Positions 16,885-24,593 of a DNA stretch of 64,000 bases are shown here, in pieces. Origin of the DNA: Gottfriedia solisilvae. Its GTDB lineage: Bacteria > Bacillota > Bacilli > Bacillales > Bacillaceae_G. The translations under genes and the position numbers were made by a program. Numbering within the stretch: position 1 is the first letter of the stretch; every line of letters begins with the position of its first letter. The notes under the pieces are model-generated. The model was not told the origin of the DNA. It worked only from the letters and a program-made list of their open reading frames with translations, and did not search any database. Where the stretch lies: NCBI RefSeq assembly GCF_002128405.1, contig NZ_NETJ01000002.1, forward strand, positions 248,001 to 312,000, in the 5' to 3' direction.

Positions 16885-17193
16885 TCATAAAATATGCATA
16901 CTATGTATATGTTCTCTCGTTTCTTCTGACCCTAAATCATAAATTAATTGGTATGCCTGTTTTAGAAAATAATCATAGCCATTCTTGTTTTCGTGATTCA
17001 TATCAGTGATCGGCGCAATAAATGCCGTTTGTACGCCTAAAGCTTCATCGTATTTATCAATTTCATCAAAAATCCTGCCCAGTCTTTCTGCTTCATCTTC
17101 AGTTGCATCTATTTCAAGTTCATATGGTGCATCACCTTGGTTTGGAACCATTGTTCTAGCTTGTACTGAAACATAATATCTCCTTTTTTCCAT
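16885..17193 (-). CDS. Conserved-looking small cytoplasmic protein of unknown function
   Basis: This is a 102-residue product. The ATG at 17193 is chosen because GGGAG lies six bases upstream; a longer in-frame start at 17214 has no ribosome site. The sequence begins MEKRRYYVSVQARTM, is strongly acidic in the middle (ELEIDATEDEAERLGRIFDEIDKYDEAL) and ends in a helical segment rich in His, Asp and Glu. No signal peptide, membrane helix or cysteine is present. The regular helix pattern and good ribosome site indicate a real gene, but I do not recognise the family. Confidence 0.7.
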   Translation of the reverse strand: MEKRRYYVSVQARTMVPNQGDAPYELEIDATEDEAERLGRIFDEIDKYDEALGVQTAFIAPITDMNHENKNGYDYFLKQAYQLIYDLGSEETREHIHSMHIL

Positions 17194-17400
17194 CACGATC
17201 TCCCTTACATTCATATTTTGTTCTATTTATTATTATCTTCTCTGAACAATTGATTATTCAATTTTATATAAATATCATTTTTTGCAAGCAAAGGGTATGA
17301 TGTAGAAAGGAATTTGTTGTTATGATATTGAATATTATGTTGATAAATAACACCTTTAAAGTCTGTTTTATAAAAGAGTAAAAAACATGGGGGGTAAGAA

Positions 17401-18018
17401 ATGAAGAGTAAAGGATTATATCAAGATTTTTTTCTACACTTTGATATTTTAGTAATGGGCATCATTTTTGCAATTGGATTTATTTATAGTGTTGGTTTTC
17501 ACTTTTCATGGGCTGTTTTACTAATCTTTATTGCAGGTTTAGTATTCTTTATGTTTAGTGAGTATGTAACCCACAGATTTTTATTTCATTTAAAAGTACC
17601 TAAAAACCAATTATTCCTAAAATTTTTAAAGCGCATACATTATGATCATCATACGTACCCAGAGGATTTAAAGCTATTATTCTTACCTATTTGGTATAGC
17701 ATCCCTAACTTAGGTGCTCTATGTATCATTTTCTATCTAATCACACAAAATCTTACCTTAACATCTGCTTTTGGAGCAGGCTTAGTATTGATGTTACTTG
17801 TTTACGAATGGAAACACTATGTCGCACATCGACCAATCAAACCAAAAACAAAATTAGGTCGTCACATTAAAAAGCTTCACATATTACATCATTTTAAAAA
17901 TGAAAACTATTGGTACGGTGTATCAACTCCTATTTTTGATGGATTATTTGGAACACTAAAAGATGAAAAAGAAGTAAAAACAAGCGCAACTGCAAAATCA
18001 TTAGAAGAAAGAATGTAG
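17401..18018 (+). CDS. Fatty acid hydroxylase/sterol desaturase superfamily protein
   Basis: This 205-residue membrane enzyme has four hydrophobic helices (about 15-35, 40-58, 98-118, 120-140) and the histidine clusters that bind the di-iron centre: HRFLFH (about 58-63), HYDHH (about 82-86), HYVAHRP (about 140-146) and HILHHF (about 160-165). This pattern defines the integral-membrane hydroxylase family, which uses oxygen to hydroxylate lipids. The substrate cannot be told; carotenoid or fatty-acid hydroxylation are options. GGGGGGTAAG precedes the ATG. The gene stands alone between a divergent unknown and a terminator. Confidence 0.88.
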   Translation: MKSKGLYQDFFLHFDILVMGIIFAIGFIYSVGFHFSWAVLLIFIAGLVFFMFSEYVTHRFLFHLKVPKNQLFLKFLKRIHYDHHTYPEDLKLLFLPIWYSIPNLGALCIIFYLITQNLTLTSAFGAGLVLMLLVYEWKHYVAHRPIKPKTKLGRHIKKLHILHHFKNENYWYGVSTPIFDGLFGTLKDEKEVKTSATAKSLEERM

Positions 18019-18020
18019 TA

Positions 18021-18046
18021 AAAACGCCTTAAATGGCGTTTTTTTA
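18021..18046 (+). terminator. Terminator of the hydroxylase gene
   Basis: AAAACGCC-TTAAAT-GGCGTTTT followed by TTTATTT. Confidence 0.85.
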
Positions 18047-18270
18047 TTTGTCTATTTTTAATGGGATGTTTGTGGATTGAAACTAGGTGCTCTACTAATT
18101 TAGGAAATGGGAGAATGGCCAAATCCTACTTGCGGTAATGGAGGATTTCTATTCTTTGTTTTTTCTTGTTTTAAATAATTATTGTTCTCCGTCTTTAATA
18201 ACTACTAAAAGTATCTTTAAGAATTGTTTTACAATTATTAAATTGATAATGTTAATCTGTCTCAAAAAAA

Positions 18271-18431
18271 AGAAAGTCTCACAAGAAGTTGATTGTAGCG
18301 GAAGATGCTCGACTCCTATGGGAAATGCGGGAAAGTTGAGACCTAACAAGAGAAAAAAGGTAGGCATAATAAACACATGTACATGAGAAGTAATTTATTC
18401 AACTGATAATTGTTTACCTGCCCTATAAAAT
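18271..18431. repeat. Repeat family A, tandem unit 1 (decayed)
   Basis: The unit opens AGAAAGT and ACAAGAAGTTGATTG, and holds the family core (GACTCCTATGGGAAATGCGG, then GTTGAGACC). The usual second half (GAGGAGGCTCA, GCGAGCATCTG) is replaced by an AT-rich tail ending TTGTTTACCTGCCCTATAAA. Confidence 0.75.
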
Positions 18432-18596
18432 AGAAAGTTTTTTACAAGAAGTTGATTGAAGCGAAAGATGCTCAACTACTTTCGGAAATACGAGAAAGAT
18501 GAGACCTTACAAGGGAAAAAAGGTAGGCATAATAAGCCCACGCACTTGAGAATATACAATATTCAAACTGATAATTGTTTACCTGCTCTATAAAAT
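18432..18596. repeat. Repeat family A, tandem unit 2 (most decayed)
   Basis: It has the same layout as unit 1 at a 161-base period, with many point changes in the core (TACTTTCGGAAATACGAG in place of TCCTATGGGAAATGCGGG) and the same AT-rich tail. Shared tail sequence shows units 1 and 2 arose by tandem duplication after the second half was lost. Confidence 0.75.
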
Positions 18597-18750
18597 AGAA
18601 AGTTCCACAAGAAGTTGATTGAAGCGGAAGGTGCTCGACTCCTATGGGAAATGCGGGAAAGTTGAGACCCCACAGACGCGAATTCGTCGAGGAGGCTCAA
18701 CTCACGCCCCATGGAAAGCGAGCATCTGCAGCGGAAAGCAACATTCTTCT
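18597..18750. repeat. Repeat family A, tandem unit 3 (complete)
   Basis: This complete copy has the core GACTCCTATGGGA, GTTGAGACCCCACAG, a small palindrome CGCGAATTCGTCG, then GAGGAGGCTCAACTCACGC and GGAAAGCGAGCATCTG. Paired segments (GAGAC/GAGGCTC-type complementarities) suggest a structured RNA or DNA hairpin. Confidence 0.75.
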
Positions 18751-18948
18751 TTTACAACGTAAGTATTTAAGAGCGGGTTTTAAAAAGAACATTAACGAAT
18801 TATTAAACTTATGATAAATATCAAAAAATGTAAATAATTGGACTATGTAATCACTATACATATTAGTAAGGGGAATGAAGTGGAGTTTTAAATTTAGCCT
18901 AGAACCTAATCGATATAGTGAAGGTTATTCTAAAATTAGGAGATGTAA

Positions 18949-20166
18949 ATGAATAACTTAAATTACCGGAAAATCTTGTTACTTGGATTTGGATTTTTTG
19001 CAATTAGTTTAACATGGTCTGTTTATAATGCCTTTATGCCGAAGATATTAAGTGACTATATCGGATCTTCAGCATTAATTGGTTTTATCATGACATTTGA
19101 TAATTACTTTGCGTTATTTCTACAACCGGCAGTTGGAGTTTACAGTGATCGTCTAAACACTCGGTTTGGAAGACGAATGCCATTTTTAATGATCGGTATG
19201 CCACTAGCAGCACTTTTTACCTTATTAATCCCTTTCCACCAGTCCCTAATGTTACTAGTATTTTTTGTTGTATTTATGAATTTGAGCATGAGTGTTTTTC
19301 GTTCCCCGGTTATTGCACTTATGCCAGATTTAACAAGAACTGAACACCGAAGCAAAGCAAATAGTATTATTAACTTTATGGGTGGAATTGGAGCGCTCAT
19401 TGCTTTTTTTATTGGCTCAATATTATGGGATATGAATGAGGGCTTTCCTTTTTATTTAGCAGGTTCCCTTATGCTCATTAGTTTTATCATTTTGTTTCAT
19501 TTTATAAAAGAAAAAAGAGACGTCATCAATTATGAAGAAGCAGAAGAAAAAGTGAATTTAAAAGAAGGTTTTAAATCGGCAATAGCCAATAAAAATGCAT
19601 TATTCCTCTTACTTGCAATCCTCAGCTGGTTTATAGGATTTAATGGTATTGAAACATTCTTTACTCGTTATGGAGAAGTTTATTTAGGAATAAAGGTAAG
19701 TGCTGCATCATTTTCTTTTGCGTTTATCTCTTTAGCCTTTTTAATATTTGCGATTCCAGCGGGCTTTATTGGTACTAAAATTGGAAAGAAGAAAAGCATA
19801 ATCATTGGTATTATCGGCATAATTGTTGGATTTGGCGTTTTGTTTTTCTTGAAAGATATCACTGCGATTCGGATCGTTTTCTTTGTGATGGGATGCTTTT
19901 GGGCAATGGTGAATATTAATTCATATCCATTTTTAGCTGAGATGGCACCTGTAGGCTTTATTGGCACATATACTGGCTTATATTATTTATTTGCTTCAAT
20001 TGCAAATATCGTCTCACCACCACTATTAGGAGCGCTACTTGATATGATTGGTTTTAAATTTATGTTTTTATATGGTGGTTTCTTTATCATTGTTTCTTTC
20101 TTTATGATACTTAAGGTTAAGGAAGGTAATATAACGATTGAGAGAAATTCAAACGCATCAATTTAG
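18949..20166 (+). CDS. MFS transporter, SLC45/sugar-type
   Basis: This 405-residue protein has twelve predicted helices. Family marks include FDNYFALFLQPAVGVYSDRL (helix 2 and loop), RFGRRMPFLMIG in the first cytoplasmic loop, and GTKIGKKKS in the central half. The pattern fits the MFS_2/SLC45-like group, whose members often move sucrose, maltose or related glycosides with protons or sodium. No glycosidase or regulator lies beside it, so the substrate is open. AGGAG precedes the ATG. The gene is flanked by non-coding sequence on both sides and is probably a single-gene unit. Confidence 0.85.
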   Translation: MNNLNYRKILLLGFGFFAISLTWSVYNAFMPKILSDYIGSSALIGFIMTFDNYFALFLQPAVGVYSDRLNTRFGRRMPFLMIGMPLAALFTLLIPFHQSLMLLVFFVVFMNLSMSVFRSPVIALMPDLTRTEHRSKANSIINFMGGIGALIAFFIGSILWDMNEGFPFYLAGSLMLISFIILFHFIKEKRDVINYEEAEEKVNLKEGFKSAIANKNALFLLLAILSWFIGFNGIETFFTRYGEVYLGIKVSAASFSFAFISLAFLIFAIPAGFIGTKIGKKKSIIIGIIGIIVGFGVLFFLKDITAIRIVFFVMGCFWAMVNINSYPFLAEMAPVGFIGTYTGLYYLFASIANIVSPPLLGALLDMIGFKFMFLYGGFFIIVSFFMILKVKEGNITIERNSNASI

Positions 20167-20192
20167 GTTGATGCTCCTGAGTTTCTTTTTTT
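20155..20192 (+). terminator. Possible terminator overlapping the end of the MFS gene
   Basis: GCATCAA-TTTAGG-TTGATGC spans the stop codon, followed after seven bases by GTTTCTTTTTTT. The gap before the T tract makes it a weak candidate. Confidence 0.5.
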
Positions 20193-20319
20193 ATGAGATC
20201 AAGGTTCAACTCACATATTTACAATGGAATTACGAATACTAAAACTGCACTTCTTGATTCAAAATTAATTTCTATTCATATAAATGTATTCAAATTTCTA
20301 AAGATAAGGGGTATTCATT

Positions 20320-20991
20320 ATGACAACAAATATTTCTAAATTGATTGACCACACGGTATTAAAGGCAGAGACAACTAAATCTCAAATTGAAAAGTTATGT
20401 GCTGAAGCGAAAGAGCATCATTTTGCATCAGTTTGCGTTAATCCAACTTGGGTAAAACTTTGTGCATCGTTGTTAATAGGAACAGATGTAAAAGTATGTA
20501 CTGTAATTGGCTTTCCTTTAGGTGCAAATACAAAAGAAGTCAAAGCATTCGAAACGCAAAATGCAATTGAAAATGGTGCAGACGAAGTAGATATGGTGAT
20601 CAATATTGGTGCCCTAAAAGATAAGGATACAGAATTGGTAGAACAAGATGTTGCAGCTGTCGTCGGTGCAGCTAAAGGTAAAGCAATTGTCAAAGTAATC
20701 ATCGAGACAAGTTTACTAACTGATGAGGAAAAGGAGCTAGCTTCAAAATTATCTGTAAAAGCTGGTGCGGATTTCGTAAAAACTTCAACTGGATTTTCAA
20801 CAGGCGGTGCAACAGTAGAAGATGTAGCATTAATGAGAAAAACAGTTGGACCAGATATTGGTGTTAAAGCTTCAGGTGGTGTACGAGATATAGCTAGTGT
20901 GAATGAAATGGTTAAAGCAGGAGCAACACGAATTGGTACGAGTAATGGGGTCACAATTGCTCAAGGAAATGTTGCTACAGAAGGTTATTAA
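20320..20991 (+). CDS. deoC: Deoxyribose-phosphate aldolase
   Basis: This 223-residue class I aldolase splits 2-deoxyribose-5-phosphate into acetaldehyde and glyceraldehyde-3-phosphate in nucleoside catabolism. The family motifs are complete: D91 in [11 protein letters not shown], the Schiff-base lysine K154 in DFVKTSTGF, and K183 in [10 protein letters not shown]. Length matches the Bacillus enzyme. ATAAGGGG precedes the ATG. It is not in a dra-nupC-pdp operon here; the next gene, rpsU, has its own promoter, so deoC is apparently transcribed alone. Cytidine deaminase further downstream is in a related pathway. Confidence 0.96.
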   Translation: MTTNISKLIDHTVLKAETTKSQIEKLCAEAKEHHFASVCVNPTWVKLCASLLIGTDVKVCTVIGFPLGANTKEVKAFETQNAIENGADEVDMVINIGALKDKDTELVEQDVAAVVGAAKGKAIVKVIIETSLLTDEEKELASKLSVKAGADFVKTSTGFSTGGATVEDVALMRKTVGPDIGVKASGGVRDIASVNEMVKAGATRIGTSNGVTIAQGNVATEGY

Positions 20992-21042
20992 AAAGCACCA
21001 GTTATTATAGGTGTGTTAAGGTCCAAACTTGACATTTACCTG

Positions 21043-21072
21043 TTGACCTAACAATGCTTTATGTATTATAAT
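21043..21072 (+). promoter_or_regulatory. Sigma-A promoter of rpsU-yqeY
   Basis: TTGACC (21043-21048) and TATAAT (21067-21072) are separated by 18 bases, about 84 bases before the rpsU start. An upstream TTGACA (21029) is too far from the -10 to be used. Confidence 0.75.
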
Positions 21073-21155
21073 CGTAAAAGACATGTAGAAAAGTGTTCTT
21101 TTTTGCAGTGTTTTTATTGATTGTAAGTGGTAGCTTGGAGGGAGGGAAAAGTAAG

Positions 21156-21329
21156 ATGTCTAAAACAGTCGTTCGTAAAAACGAATCTTTAGAAGATGCT
21201 CTTCGTCGTTTTAAACGTTCAGTTTCTAAAACTGGTACGCTTCAAGAAGCAAGAAAACGCGAATTTTATGAAAAGCCAAGTGTAAAACGTAAGAAAAAAT
21301 CAGAGGCAGCAAGAAAACGTAAATTCTAA
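21156..21329 (+). CDS. rpsU: 30S ribosomal protein S21
   Basis: This 57-residue basic protein of the small ribosomal subunit starts at the ATG at 21156; an in-frame start at 21093 would add a hydrophobic stretch foreign to the family. It starts [20 protein letters not shown] and ends in the Lys/Arg-rich tail [22 protein letters not shown] lies upstream. It is followed by yqeY, as in B. subtilis. Confidence 0.97.
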
Positions 21330-21343
21330 GAGAGGGTGTTACT

Positions 21344-21793
21344 ATGAGTCTTCTCGAACGTTTGAATTCAGATATGAAACAAGCGATGAAGGAAAAAAAT
21401 AAAGACAAGTTAAATGTTATCCGTATGGTGAAAGCATCATTGCAAAATGAAGTGATTAGCTTAGGGAATAATGTAACATTGTCAGCTGATCAAGAGTTAA
21501 CAATTTTAACTCGTGAAGTGAAACAACGTAAAGACTCCCTCCTGGAATTCGAAAAAGCTGGTCGTGATGACCTTGTGGATAAATTAAAGCAAGAATTACT
21601 GATTCTAGAAGAATACTTGCCTCAACAATTATCTGAAGACGAACTTCTTGAAATCGTGCGTGCAACAATTTCAGAAGTTGGTGCTACATCAAAAGCTGAC
21701 ATGGGGAAAGTAATGAGTGCAGTTATGCCTAAAGTTAAAGGACAAGCTGATGGCTCTTCTGTGAATAAAGCTGTAGCTAGTCTGTTAAAATAA
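21344..21793 (+). CDS. yqeY: GatB/YqeY-domain protein
   Basis: This 149-residue protein is almost wholly a YqeY domain, related to the tail of GatB and to the tRNA-binding region of tRNA amidotransferases. It has [22 protein letters not shown] near the start and [14 protein letters not shown] and [18 protein letters not shown] near the end. Its exact role is unknown; binding of tRNA is inferred from the family. It follows rpsU by 14 bases and ends at a strong terminator, so the two form one unit. Confidence 0.94.
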   Translation: MSLLERLNSDMKQAMKEKNKDKLNVIRMVKASLQNEVISLGNNVTLSADQELTILTREVKQRKDSLLEFEKAGRDDLVDKLKQELLILEEYLPQQLSEDELLEIVRATISEVGATSKADMGKVMSAVMPKVKGQADGSSVNKAVASLLK

Positions 21794-21822
21794 ACGTCTA
21801 TTTATAGACGTTTATTTTTTTT
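21789..21822 (+). terminator. Terminator of rpsU-yqeY
   Basis: AATAAACGTCTA-TTTA-TAGACGTTTATT is a perfect 12-pair stem, followed by TTTTTT. Confidence 0.9.
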
Positions 21823-21983
21823 GCCCCCAAAAGATGTATTCCTCGTTCATATGCTCGTTTACTGAAACCACATACTAAGTCGAAATCTAATATAAATTTC
21901 CAACCACATTGATAAATTTCCCTTATATACGAATGCTTTTAAAGTACTTCCGAACAAATTCATCCGCCATTTCCCTTTTTGTA

Positions 21984-22012
21984 TCATACGTTCTCTAATT
22001 TAATCATAAATA
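21984..22012 (+). promoter_or_regulatory. Sigma-E-type promoter of yqfCD
   Basis: TCATACG (21984-21990), a 14-base spacer, and CATAAATA (22005-22012) fit the mother-cell sigma-E pattern (-35 like TCATATT, -10 like CATACAAT). It lies 27 bases before yqfC, which belongs to the sigma-E regulon in B. subtilis. Confidence 0.6.
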
Positions 22013-22038
22013 TGATATGAAAGGGGGAGGAGTCTATC

Positions 22039-22320
22039 TTGAAAAGATTAGCGCACAATATTAAAAACTGGATGTCAAGTAAGATGGACTTACCACCAGA
22101 TGTACTCCTTGAGTTACCACGTATTACAATGTTGGGCCAATTACATATTTATATTGAAAATCATAGAGGTTTATTAGTTTATTCAGACAAGGAACTTCGT
22201 TTACTGATGAAGCAAGGTCAGCTTCTCATTAAAGGGAAGGATTTTGTATTGAAAACAATGTTACCAGAAGAAATTTTATTAGAAGGCGAAATAGAGCACG
22301 TTTATTTTATTAATGAATAA
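22039..22320 (+). CDS. yqfC: Sporulation protein YqfC
   Basis: This 93-residue protein starts with TTG after AAGGGGGAGGAG. The product has the YqfC/YabP family features, including LPRITMLGQLHIYIENHRGL and YSDKELRLLMKQGQLLIKGK. In B. subtilis the gene is expressed in the mother cell with yqfD; its role in spore formation is not defined. It has no signal peptide or cysteine. It precedes yqfD by 48 bases. The B. subtilis genes yqeZ, yqfA and yqfB, which normally lie before it, are absent. Confidence 0.9.
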   Translation: MKRLAHNIKNWMSSKMDLPPDVLLELPRITMLGQLHIYIENHRGLLVYSDKELRLLMKQGQLLIKGKDFVLKTMLPEEILLEGEIEHVYFINE

Positions 22321-22368
22321 CAACTAGAACTTACACCATGATCAGTAAATTGAACATGGGGGATAATC

Positions 22369-23556
22369 ATGAAAAATCAGTGGACAGCAAATCTTACAGG
22401 GATGGTTCAAGTAAAAGTAATGGGACTTGGACCTGAACGATTTTTAAATGAGTGTATGCGAAAAGGAATACCATTAAAAAATGTGAAAAAAAATGGACCA
22501 AATTCGATTTCCTTTACGATTGATTTAAAGGATTATAAGCGGATCAGAAATATTCCTCGAAAAAAAGAATACAAGGTTTATTTTATAGGAAGACAAGGTC
22601 TGCCTTTTGAGATTAGACGAGCTTGGAAGCATTTCGGATTTGTCATTGGTTTAGTAGGCTTTCTCGTCGTATTATTTTTATTATCTAATATGGTTTGGAG
22701 AATCGACGTGAAGGGTGCCTCACCTGAAATTGAATATAAGCTGCGTAAAGACTTACATTCACTTGGTGTCAAAACTGGTGTGTCACAATTTTCATTACCA
22801 AAGCTTCAAACAATACAAAAAAAATTACAGGATGATAATCCGTCAATCACTTGGATTGGTGTTCAATTAAAAGGGACTACCTTTCATTTTGAAGTTGTAG
22901 AAAAGCATTTACCAAAGCCTGATCGAAAAATAAGACCAAGACATATCGTAGCGAAAGAAGAAGCAGTTATTACGAGTATGTTCGTCGAAAAAGGAAAACC
23001 TTTAGTTACTACGAATGATTATGTAAAAAGGGGCCAAGTATTAGTTTCAGGCATCATTGGTACTGAAGATCACCCGATTATCGTTCCAGCAGTTGGAAAA
23101 GTAATTGGGGAAGTTTGGAGAGAAGAAATTGTCAGCATCCCTTTAAATACAAAATTTACTGTACTGACAGGAGAAAAAAAGAAAAGATATTATATCGGAA
23201 CAAGCCAAAGTAAAATAAAATTCTGGGGTTTTGATAAAAATAAGTTTAAAGCTTTTCAAACTGAAGACAATAAGTATCAATTTAAATTCCTAAAGTGGAA
23301 ATTACCAATTTATTTTACGAAAAAAACAATCCATGAAAGTGAAGATATTGTAAGAACATACACAAAGGCTGAAGCAATTAATGTCGGAAAACAAACAGGT
23401 AGAAATGATTTAATGGATAAGTTAAGTCAGGATGCCAAAATTTTACAAGAAAAAGTTTTGCACGAGTCATTAGACAATGGTAAAGTTAATTTAAGAATAT
23501 ATTATAAAGTTTTAGAAGATATTACGAAAACGAAAACTATTGTTCAAGGGGACTGA
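22369..23556 (+). CDS. yqfD: Stage IV sporulation-type protein YqfD
   Basis: This 395-residue protein has one strong membrane helix at about residues 87-107, with a basic cytoplasmic N-terminal domain and a large extracytoplasmic part. WRIDVKGASPEIEYKLRKDL starts the outer region, and GQVLVSGIIGTEDHPIIVPAVGKVIGEVW is a conserved central segment. The family works in sporulation; the specific step is unknown. It follows yqfC in the same operon (48 bases) and ends three bases before phoH. Those three bases hint at read-through into phoH during sporulation. Confidence 0.9.
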   Translation: MKNQWTANLTGMVQVKVMGLGPERFLNECMRKGIPLKNVKKNGPNSISFTIDLKDYKRIRNIPRKKEYKVYFIGRQGLPFEIRRAWKHFGFVIGLVGFLVVLFLLSNMVWRIDVKGASPEIEYKLRKDLHSLGVKTGVSQFSLPKLQTIQKKLQDDNPSITWIGVQLKGTTFHFEVVEKHLPKPDRKIRPRHIVAKEEAVITSMFVEKGKPLVTTNDYVKRGQVLVSGIIGTEDHPIIVPAVGKVIGEVWREEIVSIPLNTKFTVLTGEKKKRYYIGTSQSKIKFWGFDKNKFKAFQTEDNKYQFKFLKWKLPIYFTKKTIHESEDIVRTYTKAEAINVGKQTGRNDLMDKLSQDAKILQEKVLHESLDNGKVNLRIYYKVLEDITKTKTIVQGD

Positions 23557-23559
23557 GTA

Positions 23560-24522
23560 ATGCCAGAACAACTACTAACGATAAATCAACAAATAGAAGA
23601 TCCAAACGAAGCGATTGCCTTATTTGGCACAAATGATAAGCACCTACAAATTATTGAAAATATGCTTGATGTGAATATTGTCACGCGTGGTCAATCTGTA
23701 CAAGTATCTGGAGCTAGTGAAGACGTAGGAACTGTTGAACAAATTATTCAAGCGTTATTAGAGGTTATCAGGAATGGTGTGAGTATTACATCAAGAGATG
23801 TTACTTACTCGATTCAAATGGCTAAAGAAGGAAAGTTAGCATCATTTGCAAGATTATATGACGAAGAAATTATTAAAAATTCTAAAGGGAAAGCTATTCG
23901 AGTAAAAACCTTTGGACAAAGACATTATCTTCGCGCTATTCAATCAAATGATTTAGTATTTGGTATAGGTCCTGCTGGAACAGGTAAAACATATCTTGCA
24001 GTTGTAATGGCTGTTCAAGCATTAAAAAATAACAAAGTGAGTAAAATTATTCTAACGAGACCAGCTGTTGAAGCTGGTGAAAGCTTAGGATTTTTACCAG
24101 GTGATTTGAAGGAAAAAGTTGATCCATACTTAAGACCATTGTACGATGCATTACACGATGTACTCGGTCAAGAACACACGGTCCGTTTAATTGAAAGAGG
24201 TACGATTGAAATAGCACCTCTTGCATATATGAGGGGAAGAACATTAGAAGATGCATTTGTCATTTTAGATGAAGCTCAAAATACGACGATGGCTCAAATG
24301 AAAATGTTTTTAACTCGTCTAGGATTTGGCTCTAAAATGGTTATTACAGGTGACCCTTCTCAAATTGATTTACCAAAAGGAGTTAAATCTGGTTTAATCT
24401 CTGCTCAACATACGCTAAAAGGTGTCGAAGGTATTGGAATGACAATACTAGAGCAGACAGACGTAGTCCGTCACCCACTCGTTCAAAAGATTATTCAAGC
24501 TTATGACGTAGCAAAAGAATAA
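23560..24522 (+). CDS. phoH: PhoH-family ATPase
   Basis: This 320-residue protein has an N-terminal KH-like region (about 1-110) and a C-terminal P-loop ATPase. Motifs seen are FGIGPAGTGKTYLAV (Walker A, about 130-144), ILTRPAVEAGESLGFLPGDL, and VILDEAQNTTMAQMKMFLTR (Walker B). It belongs to the PhoH family, probably an ATP-dependent RNA-binding protein tied to the YbeY rRNA-maturation pathway; its exact activity is not settled. GGGGACTGAGTA precedes the ATG, in the end of yqfD. A hairpin terminator lies between it and the next gene. Confidence 0.95.
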   Translation: MPEQLLTINQQIEDPNEAIALFGTNDKHLQIIENMLDVNIVTRGQSVQVSGASEDVGTVEQIIQALLEVIRNGVSITSRDVTYSIQMAKEGKLASFARLYDEEIIKNSKGKAIRVKTFGQRHYLRAIQSNDLVFGIGPAGTGKTYLAVVMAVQALKNNKVSKIILTRPAVEAGESLGFLPGDLKEKVDPYLRPLYDALHDVLGQEHTVRLIERGTIEIAPLAYMRGRTLEDAFVILDEAQNTTMAQMKMFLTRLGFGSKMVITGDPSQIDLPKGVKSGLISAQHTLKGVEGIGMTILEQTDVVRHPLVQKIIQAYDVAKE

Positions 24523-24529
24523 ATCGTAG

Positions 24530-24563
24530 TGACCCTACAAAGTGATAGGGTCATTTCGTGTTT
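24530..24563 (+). terminator. Terminator or attenuator between phoH and pgpH
   Basis: TGACCCTA-CAAAGTGA-TAGGGTCA has a perfect eight-pair stem followed by TTTCGTGTTTT. The T tract is interrupted, so read-through is likely. Confidence 0.65.
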
Positions 24564-24593
24564 TATCGAAGGTGCAGTACTAGTAAGGGGGAA

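Larger units (their letters stand above)
18019..18948. other. 930-base non-coding gap with decayed repeats
   Basis: The gap begins with a terminator and is mostly filled by three tandem family-A repeat units (18271-18750). The ORFs that appear in it follow the repeat sequence, lack ribosome sites and are not believed. The last 150 bases must carry the promoter of the MFS gene, but no clear element was seen. Confidence 0.7.

Noticed and set aside
18138-18386. 82-codon ORF in the repeat region after the hydroxylase gene
   Set aside because: It lacks a ribosome site and covers the first family A unit; composition is that of the repeat.
18271-18750. CRISPR array
   Set aside because: The repeats are long (over 150 bases), divergent and without unique spacers; no cas genes lie nearby.
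20418-20954. 178-codon minus-strand ORF inside deoC
   Set aside because: It mirrors the codons of deoC, which is certain by motif; it is not a real gene.
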